In this document: piece after piece, positions 10,163 to 18,000 of the stretch
How the letters are laid out: each line of letters starts with the position of its first letter
How positions within the stretch are numbered: the first letter of the stretch is position 1
Assembly (NCBI GenBank): GCA_020636095.1
Contig: JACJYN010000003.1
Location: 1-64,000, forward strand
DNA from: Lewinellaceae bacterium
Lineage (GTDB): Bacteria; Bacteroidota; Bacteroidia; Chitinophagales; Saprospiraceae
Direction: 5' to 3'
Length of the DNA: 64,000 bases
Position numbers and translations under genes: made by a program
Notes under the pieces: generated by a model
Told to the model about the DNA's origin: nothing
Seen by the model: the letters and a program-made list of their open reading frames with translations, nothing else
Database searches by the model: none

Positions 10163-10387
10163 CTCTGCCACTGCGCTATCCCACACCTTGGCTTCTTCTT
10201 CATCCATGATCCCGGCGAGGCTTAGAATGGCTGGGCCTTCATGAGTTTCCTTGGATGGTGGGGCAGCCTTAGGCTCCAATCCCTCTTCCCGGATATTTCT
10301 CAAAATCTCTTCCACAATCTTCAACCGCTCGGATAGGCTTAAACTTTTGATGAGGTTGATGATATCGTTGCTTGTATTTGAAACCAT
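10133..10387 (-). CDS. Small antitoxin-like protein, orphan
   Basis: 84 residues. The N-terminal helical part (INLIKSLSLSERLKIVEEILRNI) is followed by a Pro-rich linker and an acidic end (EEEAKVWDSAVAESRKIDEDEW). This is the layout of addiction-module antitoxins that precede PIN toxins in Bacteroidota. No toxin follows: the strand downstream is occupied by the 3' end of the TOTE gene, which overlaps by ~30 bp. I infer an antitoxin whose toxin was lost when neighbouring DNA was inserted. The exact family is not recognised. Confidence 0.55.
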   Translation of the reverse strand: MVSNTSNDIINLIKSLSLSERLKIVEEILRNIREEGLEPKAAPPSKETHEGPAILSLAGIMDEEEAKVWDSAVAESRKIDEDEW

Positions 10388-10447
10388 TGCTTTAACAATT
10401 TATACGTTTCCAAAAATAAGGCAAAACCCGCAGATTGTGGTTATCAA

Positions 10448-10693
10448 CTAGATCCTTCCTAACTTTGAAAGCGTTTTCAGGCCTTCCTCAAAGTCCTCTT
10501 TGCTGTAGTGCATGGGAATTTTTCTTTCACCCAGTATCTGCTGAAACTTCAGTTGGCCTACCTCCGCCATTTTACTGGCCTGTTCCAGAGTTAGAATCTC
10601 CCGGGCATACAGGGCTACCGCGACTTCAAGCTTCACTTCCTCTCTGGTGATAGAAAGCTTATCAAGAATCTGGTCAGATATTTCGATGGTCAT
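10448..10693 (-). CDS. UPF0175 antitoxin, orphan inverted copy
   Basis: 81 residues, differing from the protein at 4028-4273 at only a few positions (MTIEIS for MIIEIS, a YARE/YARV change, MHY for IHY, EEG/EED). It reads on the opposite strand. No DUF3368 toxin gene follows its stop: the next sequence towards lower coordinates is unrelated. The gene and ~119 bp upstream form copy 2 of the inverted duplication. It could cross-neutralise the DUF3368 toxin at 4277, because partner contacts should be conserved. Confidence 0.85.
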   Translation of the reverse strand: MTIEISDQILDKLSITREEVKLEVAVALYAREILTLEQASKMAEVGQLKFQQILGERKIPMHYSKEDFEEGLKTLSKLGRI

Positions 10694-10812
10694 AGCTTAT
10701 CTTTTTCAAGTTTACATGTTATGAAAACGATGGCTGCTCTGGATTGGTTCCTGTTGCGCCTAAACATGCTCTTACCTACAATAATAAGGAATTCGATTAT
10801 ATTTTCTCCAGG
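10448..10812 (-). repeat. Copy 2 of the 365-bp inverted duplication
   Basis: Reverse complement of 3909-4273 with scattered substitutions. Homology ends at cctggagaaaata on the outer side and immediately after the UPF0175 stop on the inner side. Together with copy 1 it brackets the DUF3368, AbiE-like, TOTE and orphan antitoxin genes. The following 10813-11010 shows no further feature. Confidence 0.85.
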
Positions 10813-11010
10813 TCCCACCGATTTGAGTACTCACTCTTTCTCATCAGTTTCACTGCAGACTTGTAACCTCAACACCTTTTCCCCAATAGAGCTTTTTCCA
10901 TTGACTGGTATAGTCCCTCAAACCTTTTTAAGGAACTTCAACCGGATTCAAGCTGTTTATCTACTGTGGTTGCAAACTTAGTGTCAAGAAAATTTGTAAA
11001 TTTAGCCATC

Positions 11011-11241
11011 ATGGAAGCAGTGAAAAGGCCTTTATCGAACATGCAACTGGAGTTGCTGAAGCTTTTCTCCCGAGACCTCAGCGAAGAGGACCTGAAGGCG
11101 ATCAAACGCCTGATCGTTCATTACCTGGCTGAGAAAGCCACTTATCTGGCTGATCAGGTTTGGGAAGAAAAAGGCTGGACCAATGAAGATATGGACCGGT
11201 TTTTAGAAACCCATATGCGAACTCCTTATCAATCCAAATAA
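11011..11241 (+). CDS. Antitoxin of a COG1569-type PIN pair
   Basis: 76 residues from ATG 11011; the frame is open to 10966 but the upstream part is not protein-like. Helical and charged: LSNMQLELLKLFSRDLSEEDLKAIKRLIVHYLAEKA, then WEEKGWTNEDMDRFLETHMRTPY. This is typical of the small Bacteroidota proteins encoded just upstream of PIN-family toxins. Nine bases separate its stop from the PIN gene. Inferred to wrap around and inhibit the PIN nuclease. Confidence 0.75.
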   Translation: MEAVKRPLSNMQLELLKLFSRDLSEEDLKAIKRLIVHYLAEKATYLADQVWEEKGWTNEDMDRFLETHMRTPYQSK

Positions 11242-11250
11242 TCCCCTCTC

Positions 11251-11658
11251 TTGAAACTGGTTCTCGACACAAACGTTTTGCTGGTTTCCATTTCTCCCCG
11301 GTCAGATTACCACTGGATCTTTCAGCGTTTTATCGCTGAAGACTTTCAACTTTGCGTCACTACCGATATTCTGGCAGAGTATGAAGAGATCATTGAACAA
11401 CACATGGGCCATGAGGTAGCAGATACGATTCTTCAGATCATTGAAAATGCCGTGAATGTAGAACTGGTTACCAGGTATTATAAATGGAACCTGATCGCTG
11501 AAGACCCTGATGATAATAAATTTGTTGACTGCGCGGTTGCCAGTAACGCTACCTTCATCGTGACCCATGACCGCCATTTCAACGTGCTGAAAAAAGTGGA
11601 CTTCCCGAAAGTTGAAGTGATTGATGTGGTTCAATTGAAAGTTGAACTAAAAAAGTGA
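11251..11658 (+). CDS. PIN-domain toxin (COG1569/TIGR00305 type)
   Basis: 135 residues, starting with TTG at 11251. PIN active-site residues are in order: D at LVLDTNVLL, E at ILAEYEEII, D at DPDDNKFVDCA, and a terminal ATFIVTHDRHF. Full length for this family. Predicted Mg-dependent RNase whose partner is the preceding small gene. The spacer to 11874 contains one copy of the ggaccactttgtt repeat (11823-11873) also found at 4984-5034. Confidence 0.85.
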   Translation: MKLVLDTNVLLVSISPRSDYHWIFQRFIAEDFQLCVTTDILAEYEEIIEQHMGHEVADTILQIIENAVNVELVTRYYKWNLIAEDPDDNKFVDCAVASNATFIVTHDRHFNVLKKVDFPKVEVIDVVQLKVELKK

Positions 11659-11874
11659 TACACCTTGTTGGATTCAACTTTTGTGCTTGTGAACATTCCA
11701 ATTCTTGCTGGTGACAATCAAAAGAGCTAAAGGAAAATTTTCTCCGTGCACATTCCGTGCAAAAAAATCCGAGCCCCCAACAACCCCTTGAACCCCAGTA
11801 TCTTCCAATTCTGAGCACTGGTCCAAGCAGGACCACTTTGTTCTTAAATCTTTGATAGATCAACTAAATACAGG

Positions 11875-12252
11875 TTAATAAAGCAAATAATTCAATTTTA
11901 TGGACTCTTGTACCCGATTAAGCAAGCCAATCCGGATGACCCCGTTTTCTTTTACTTCGTTGAATCCCGTTTTCAATGCGGCCGCATAGCGGTGAACTTC
12001 TTTCGCAGCCGGATTGGAGAAAGACTGTTGGCCATAATCGCTTTGGTAGAGCTCGTCCTGAGTTGTGACGATGTTCTCAATGGCGGAACTGTCTTTTGCT
12101 TCCTGCAGCGACAGCGTATCGATCAGTATTTGTTCATTCGGTATGGTCCCGGATACGCCTTTCAGCTCTGCCAAAGCGGCCCGTGCGGTAGACAACTTTT
12201 TCAGCACTTTCCGGTTCTCCAGCGGTTTTGGGGGTGGTAATTTGGCAAGCAT
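11875..12252 (-). pseudogene. Fic protein, N-terminal fragment (cassette copy A)
   Basis: 125 residues covering only the Fic N-terminal region: LPPPKPLENRKVLKKLSTARAALAELKG, then KDSSAIENIVTTQDELYQ, then NPAAKEVHRYAAAL. SAIEN fits the Fic inhibitory helix (S/T)xxxE(G/N). The catalytic loop HPFxxGNGR is absent: after NRVQESIKLN the frame ends in unrelated AT-rich sequence. A full protein of this group has ~370 residues. A second, independently damaged Fic remnant is at 21300-21875. Likely inactive as an AMP-transferase. Confidence 0.8.
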
Positions 12253-12394
12253 AAGTATAAATTTACCGGAAATTTAAGCATATCTCAATAGATGTATATA
12301 AAAAGAATCTATTTTTATACATGTCAAAAACGACGTGTATACTTTTCCTGCTTTTTAGAGTATCTCTTGTCCTGAGAACATTACCTTCCCTCGC

Positions 12395-12720
12395 ATGCAC
12401 CAAACCGCCATCCTCCGCCCACCCGCCAAAACCTTCCCCTCCGGCATCACCACTGCCAGCCTGGGGCAGCCCGACTATAAAAAAGCCCTGGAGCAACACC
12501 GTGCCTATGGCGCCGCCCTCCAGCAATGCGGCCTGGAGCTGATCCTCCTGGACGCCGACGAGCGCTACCCCGACGGCTGCTTTGTGGAAGAAACCGCCAT
12601 CGTGACCGAGGAGCTGGCCATTCTTTGCCGCCCGGGAGCCGCCAGCCGGCGGGGAGAAGTGGCGGCAGTTGCGGAGGTGTTGGCGGAACACAAAACCCTA
12701 ACTACCATAATGAGCAGCGC
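12395..12720 (+). pseudogene. DDAH-like amidinohydrolase, N-terminal fragment
   Basis: The translation starts MHQTAILRPPAKTFPSGITT and contains LGQPDYKKALEQHRAYGAAL, LLDADERYPDGCFVEETAIV, and VLAEHKTLTTIM. These are the first ~107 residues of dimethylarginine dimethylaminohydrolase, including the substrate-binding PDxxFVE region. From ~12715-12727 the DNA switches abruptly to the 3' end of the MNT gene on the minus strand. The catalytic His and Cys half is absent here. A C-terminal piece of the same family is found at 5212-5358. GC content is higher than in the neighbours. Confidence 0.85.
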
Positions 12721-13044
12721 TTCCCGCTCCGCCCCAGCCTCCTCTCGCTGATAAAAAACCTTACCCACTCTCCTGATGTGATCCAGCAGGTCCGGATTGT
12801 CGATATGCTCAAAAATGGAGAGGCCTATCATATAGGGCAGCAGGAGGTCATCCAGTTCGGTTTCTATTCTAAACAACGTTTTGAGGTTTAGAGCGGAGCC
12901 CATCATTGTAAGGTCGATGTCGGAACCCGGCCGATAAGCTCCCTTTGCTCTCGAACCGTAGAGCATGACCTGCTCCACTTCAGGAAATTGAGCAAAGACG
13001 TTTTTCATTTTTTCAATCGTATGTTCTTTTAATCCGTATTTCAT
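12565..13044 (-). CDS. MNT nucleotidyltransferase (cassette copy A) with a runaway C-terminus
   Basis: The first 106 residues match the intact 107-residue copy B at 22016-22339 almost throughout: VMLYGSRAKGAYRPGSDIDLTMMG holds the GSxAxG-DxD active site of minimal nucleotidyltransferases. After REEAGAE the stop seen in copy B is missing, and ~53 residues read antisense through the DDAH fragment follow. The start overlaps the upstream HEPN stop by 4 bp (ATGA). Role by family: antitoxin that modifies its HEPN partner. Here the partner has lost its N-terminus, so the locus is probably not functional. Confidence 0.8.
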   Translation of the reverse strand: MKYGLKEHTIEKMKNVFAQFPEVEQVMLYGSRAKGAYRPGSDIDLTMMGSALNLKTLFRIETELDDLLLPYMIGLSIFEHIDNPDLLDHIRRVGKVFYQREEAGAEREALLIMVVRVLCSANTSATAATSPRRLAAPGRQRMASSSVTMAVSSTKQPSG

Positions 13045-13313
13045 AACTCTTCGCTAAAGATTTCGCCTTGTTCTCCGCTCCTGATGCCCTCCATTTTTTG
13101 CTGAAACTGCTTGAATGCCTCATAATAATGATCCACAATGGCTTTGTAAATTTCATCTGCGGTCTCCTGATTATAGGTATGGTTGGTTTTATTTCTGCTA
13201 CGTATCATATCCATCCAGTCTTCCCCATTGGTTATAATTTCAGCTTTGAATGCAGCGCGGGTCACGTCCCGAGACCCTTCTATTGAGCTATCCCCGAGGT
13301 CATATATTACTAG
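13041..13313 (-). pseudogene. HEPN nucleotidyltransferase-binding protein, C-terminal part (copy A)
   Basis: From GDSSIEGSRDVTRAAFKAE to the stop, the sequence matches the C-terminal two-thirds of HI0074-type HEPN proteins, with the R-x4-H site in SRNKTNHTYN. Upstream of it the frame reads through the 13335-13390 hairpin (MCGLFEVEEKIAAIF), which is not HEPN sequence. The normal N-terminus (MKxDIRWxQRFSNYxKALxQLE) is absent here but present alone at 22.33-22.47 kb in copy B. Confidence 0.8.
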
Positions 13314-13334
13314 AAAAATGGCAGCTATCTTCTC

Positions 13335-13390
13335 TTCGACCTCGAAGAGGCCGCACATTTGCGGAGGCGTACGACCTCTTCGAGGTCGAA
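13335..13390. repeat. Hairpin with 19-bp arms
   Basis: Arms 13335-13353 (ttcgacctcgaagaggccg) and 13372-13390 are reverse complements with one mismatch, around an 18-nt loop. It lies exactly where the HEPN gene loses its 5' end. It could be a remnant of an inserted element or a terminator-like structure. No T-run follows. Confidence 0.7.
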
Positions 13391-13416
13391 AATACCAATT
13401 CGGTAAAAATTCTTTA

Positions 13417-13577
13417 GAGCGTGTTGGGGATTTACTTTTGATGTCGAAAATGAGCAGATTTTGGTTCTCAGGAAGCCATTTTTGAGCCGCATAGCATCGC
13501 TACGTGGCGAAAAAATGGCGAAATGAGGTTCAAAAGATGCACATTTGCAGGCCAAAGGGTAAATCCCCAACACGCTC
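13417..13577. mobile_element. MITE-like element with 20-bp terminal inverted repeats
   Basis: Left end agagcgtgttggggatttac and its reverse complement at the right end (gtaaatccccaacacgctct) enclose ~120 bp. An internal palindrome is centred on gcatagcatcgctacg, with flanking gccattttt/aaaaatggc arms. No coding capacity beyond an incidental ORF. TTA lies immediately outside both ends and may be a target duplication, but this is ambiguous. I see no transposase with matching ends in the window. Confidence 0.65.
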
Positions 13578-13708
13578 TTAGACGTTTGGCCCACTTCGGG
13601 GTCAAAAAGCATTTAATGCGATTGCCCTGGATTCCTCACCATTTTTCGGCAAATATTCTCCAATTTTGCCCAAAGCTCACAAAACGAAGCATACAAAACC
13701 CAGACAAC

Positions 13709-14548
13709 ATGAAAAAAATATCGAAAACCATCGCCGCAAAGTTCAAAAGGTCCCCCATTTTCAACTTGGAAGATTTACAAATGGCCAGGGACGATGGCAC
13801 CGAACTTATGAGCCTGGTCCGCAAGATCTATTCCAGCCAGGATTATGGCCCCGACAATAAATTATACCTCATCACCCAGAACATGATCTCCATCTTTGCG
13901 GAGGAATTATCGGATTTCCGAAGCGCCAATGCCTTCTTCAATGCCATGGAGAAGTTCGAGGAGGAATACATGCCTGACGGGCCGCCATTCAGCCCTTTGA
14001 CCCGGTCGTACTTCAGCTATTGGCAAAGCTTCGATTACCCCTTCGGCAAGGCCAGGGAAACCCTTGGCTCGATTTTCTATGACCTGGCGCAGCACTCGAA
14101 GCTCGACAAGAGAGTGGTTGACGCTACCGCCGCCCTGAACGCTTCGCGCATGGGCCTCTACGAGGTGCTCGAAACGAAAGGCAAGGTCATAACCTCAAAG
14201 GAGTTGCTGACAAATGTAATCTTCCACAGTACCTGCCTCGCCGGATACCCGGGCAAACCCGGAGACCTGATGTTCGCCCGGATCGTCCCCAGCCTGTCCG
14301 AGCCGGAAGGGCCTTCCCTCATCCTGACTACGCCTTATATCCTCCTGAATTCCAAACCCGGAGACTGGCTGGCGTTTTTCCTCCGACAGGGGGTCAACGA
14401 AGCCGGGCTATATAGCTTCTTCAAGTACGGCCCGACGGAAAGGTACTGGCATGACTATATCATGGACGGCTACGTTAATGTCACATCTGACAGGGTGTAT
14501 CTCACTGGTATTCCGGATGTGCCGGGGAGCTTGCCGCATGCGGGGTAG
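13709..14548 (+). CDS. Hypothetical protein (279 aa), cassette copy A
   Basis: From the ATG at 13709 (MKKISKTIAAKFKRSPIF); the frame is open upstream into the MITE-like element, which I exclude. No family is recognised. The protein is mixed alpha/beta with LITQNMISIFAEELSDFRSANAFF, a central SYWQSFDYPFGKARETLGSIFYDL, and LLTNVIFHSTCLAGYPGKPGDLMFARIVPSL. No signal peptide or membrane span. A truncated copy of codons ~100-195 is at 22680-22993. The upstream non-coding stretch (13640-13693) is duplicated there too, so the copy began as a whole locus. Its association with TA fragments suggests cargo of a mobile TA cassette. Confidence 0.7.
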   Translation: MKKISKTIAAKFKRSPIFNLEDLQMARDDGTELMSLVRKIYSSQDYGPDNKLYLITQNMISIFAEELSDFRSANAFFNAMEKFEEEYMPDGPPFSPLTRSYFSYWQSFDYPFGKARETLGSIFYDLAQHSKLDKRVVDATAALNASRMGLYEVLETKGKVITSKELLTNVIFHSTCLAGYPGKPGDLMFARIVPSLSEPEGPSLILTTPYILLNSKPGDWLAFFLRQGVNEAGLYSFFKYGPTERYWHDYIMDGYVNVTSDRVYLTGIPDVPGSLPHAG

Positions 14549-15055
14549 GGGGGAGATGGCTTTTGAGCTAATGCTGTGATGTAACACTTCCACTGGTAAA
14601 AAAGAGGAAAACCAGGCGGGTCAAGGGATATGGCATTTAAACCCTGCATTTAGCGCGCCGGGAACTGTATGAGGAATGGTGGAATGAGGGAAGAATGAGG
14701 GCGCTCCAGAAAGTCTTTTGGAGCGGGCCAGCCCGAAACAATGGAACACGGATAAACACGGATTTGGCTGATTACGCGGCCGCCGTCGCTCATAGCTTTA
14801 GCGTCGAGCGATTAGGAAACCTGCCGTTTAGGCGTGGAATACGGATTTTCGCGGAGCAGGGGCTTTCCGGAGCAGTCTCAAGAATGGAATGTTTTCCCCA
14901 GGCTTAATAGGGCTGGAGGGAGCCCCCGCATTCCCGGTCAGCCTGATAAGTTATGGGATAGTTCAATTTTCTGTGTCTTCTAAATATATGCCATTAATTT
15001 CCTGGGACTTGCGAACAGCGAACAGCGAATTTCGAACACTCCCCATGCCATACGC
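14549..15055. other. Gene-poor spacer
   Basis: About 500 bp without a credible gene; the small open frames have no family features. It contains dispersed-repeat-like segments: cggataaacacggatttggctg near 14750, and gcgaacagcgaacagcgaat near 15014, which resembles repeats around 62700-62830. Confidence 0.5.
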
Positions 15056-18000
15056 TCATCCACTCGTTCCCTCCTTCAGCAACCCCATCAATTCATCGGC
15101 CGACAATTTGGCGCTCACGTCGGCGCCGGCCAGCAGCGAATCTGCCAGGTCCCGTTTTTTGGCGTGCAATTGCAGGATCTTTTCCTCGATGGTCTGCTCC
15201 GCCACCAGGCGGTAGGCCGTCACCGGGCGTTGCTGCCCGATGCGGTGGGCCCTGTCGGTGGCCTGGTCTTCCACCGCGGGATTCCACCAGGGGTCGGTGT
15301 GGATGACGTAGTCGGCGGCGGTGAGGTTCAGGCCGGTGCCGCCCGCTTTCAGGCTGATGAGGAAAATGTCGCCCTTCCCGGCCTGGAAAGCCTCAATAGC
15401 CGCCTGCCGCTTTTTGCCGGGCGTGCTGCCGTCGAGGTACTGGTAGCTGATCTTTTTCGACTTCAGGTGTTTTTCCAGGATTTTCAGATGGTCGACAAAT
15501 TGGCTGAACACCAGCGCTTTGTGGCCGTTATCCAGCAATTCGTCGACGATCTCGGAAAATAATTCCAGCTTGGCGCTACGGGTGAAGGTGGCGCCGCCAT
15601 CGGCTAAAGCGGGGTGGCAGGCGGCGCGGCGCAGGCGCATGATCTCCGCCAGAATGCGCAGGTGTTGCTGTCCGGCCTGTTCGTCGCCGGCCGTTGTATC
15701 CAGCTTTTCGATGGCGTTGCGCCGCAGGGCTTCGTAGAAGGCCCGCTCTTCCGGCGGCAGCTCGACGGTGAGGGTGATCTCGGTTTTCTCGGGCAGGTCT
15801 TTGAGCACCTCGTCCTTGCGGCGGCGGAGAATGAAGGGGTGCACCAGGCGGCGCAGTTGCTCGCGGCGGTTCGCATCCTGGTATTTTTCAATGGGCAGGG
15901 CAAAACGCTCGTTGAATTGGCCGATACTGCCCAGCAGGCCGGGGTTGAGGAACTGGAAGAGGTTCCACAGTTCGCCGAGGTGGTTTTCCAGCGGCGTGCC
16001 CGTCATGGCGATCTTGAACCCGGCGTTCAGCCCCATCGCTGTTTCCGAACGTTTGGTCGCCCGGTTTTTGATCGCCTGGGCTTCGTCCAGGATTACGGTG
16101 GCCCATTCTTTTTGGGTGAATATTTCTTCTTCGCGGGCCATCAGGTCATAGGTCACAATGAGGAGCTGGCCCTTCCTCGCCTTTTTGATAGCATTTTCCC
16201 GTTCGCTTTCGCTAAAAAGAATAGGCGTAAGCGCCGGCGCAAACCGGGCAGTTTCCGCCACCCAGTTGCGGCAAACACTGGCGGGCGCCACGACCAGGGC
16301 GGGGCCCAGCTTGGCGCGGGCGGTAAGCAGGGCAAGGGCTTGTACGGTCTTGCCCAGGCCCATGTCATCGGCCAGGCAGGCGCCGACGCCCCAGGCAGCG
16401 CAGCGCTGCAGCCACAGAAAACCTTCCCGTTGGTAGGGGCGCAGGCTGGCGTTGAAGTTTTTAGGGAGGCGGTACTTTTGGGCAAAAGCCTGTTCGAGCC
16501 GCTCCTTGCTCTCCCGGAATTTCCGGCTAACTTCCAAGTCCTTCACCGCCTCCGTGAAGGGCTCAATAGCCGGCGCCGCCAGCGGGTGGAGCTGCAGTAT
16601 GCCATTCTTTTTTGTTGCGCTTATCAGTCCGTTGATGCCTTTCAGCCGCTGGCGGAACTCGGAGGCCAGCGCCAGGAATTTGCCGGGGCTAATCTCTACA
16701 AACTGGCTTTGCTGCTCGCTAAGCGCCAGCAGTTCCTGCAGCGTAAGCACCGTTTCCTCATCGACCTTCAGCTCGCCATTTAGCTCAAACCACTGGCTTC
16801 CATCACTCACCGAGAGGCGGAACTGATCGAATCCGGCCACGGAGTCGATGCGCATCTTTTCACCCTTGGGCCACTCCAGGATGATCGCCTCCGCCTCCAG
16901 CAGGGGCCGCAGTTCCAGCAGCAACTGCAGGCAGGATTCGGCATCTTCCAGTTGCCAGGCGCCCCCGTGCGGGCGGCTGTTTTTCAACACCGGCACTTGT
17001 TCCCGCAGGGCATTCCGGTTCTTTTTCTCTGCTTCAAGATCCCGGTTGGCAACGGTGCGCTGGCCGTTCATCAGCCCGATGACGAAGGCTTCACCCTCGG
17101 CCGGTTTCACATACGGGGGTATTTCCCGGAAAGGCTTCACATACAGCTCCACGTGAAAGCCGTCGCCGACAGGCAGCAGGTGCACGCAGATGCGGCTGTC
17201 GGCCTGCACCGTCGGCAGGTTTTCATCTTCAAAGGCGGACTGCACAGGTACGAGCCGGGCCAGGCCGCTCAGCGCTTCCCGCAGTTGGGCTTCGGCATGT
17301 TGTGGCACCCGGAGGGATTTGCCATTGAAGGCCCGGGCAATGCGGGCCATCTGTTCGGTCACCTCGATGAACAGGTACCGGGTGGGGGACTCTTTTTCCA
17401 CTTTTGCTCCCGCCGCTTGAGCATTGTGGGTGAAATGCATTTGATACCCCTCGTGGGTTCGCTTGGCGATGAGGGTAGGCTTGGCCTCCACCAACTGCAC
17501 CGCAGTGGCGGGCGATTTCCGGAGAAAGAGCAAGGGGTGGCCTACGAGCGGCTTCCAGTTTTCCTCCTTTCCATCAACGATGATCTCGCTGCCCCAGGCG
17601 TGTCTGACCGTTCTGATGAAAGACTCATCCTGGGGGGTCAACCCTTCCACTTCTCCGCGCATCAGGCGGTCGAAGGCCACCACCCGCCCCTTTGTCCAGC
17701 TACCGTTCTTGCCTATAGTCTGATGGCGGGCCTGCGCCCAGCCCTTTTCAAAATCGACCAGCCAGGCGATGCGGCTTCCGGGCTCAACGCTGGCCGGCGC
17801 CTTGCCCCCCAGTTCCAGCAGCACTTTGATGGCATTTTCCCATTCCTCGATCCGGGGCAGGAGGTGGATAAGCGGCTTGCTTTCAGGCAGGGGATACCCA
17901 TCAGTGGGATGCCCCAGCGCGCCCAGCAGGGCGTTCATTTCGGCAGCCATCCAGGCATAGCCGTCGGCGGCGAGCTGGCCGCGATAGCGCTCGACTTTCC

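Noticed and set aside
13325..13612. 95-codon minus-strand ORF
   Set aside because: It reads through the hairpin and both ends of the MITE-like element and shows the inverted repeats as protein (VLGIYPL / VNPQHALKN).
14695..14907. 70-codon ORF in the 14.6-15.0 kb spacer
   Set aside because: No protein features; it overlaps repeat-like sequence.
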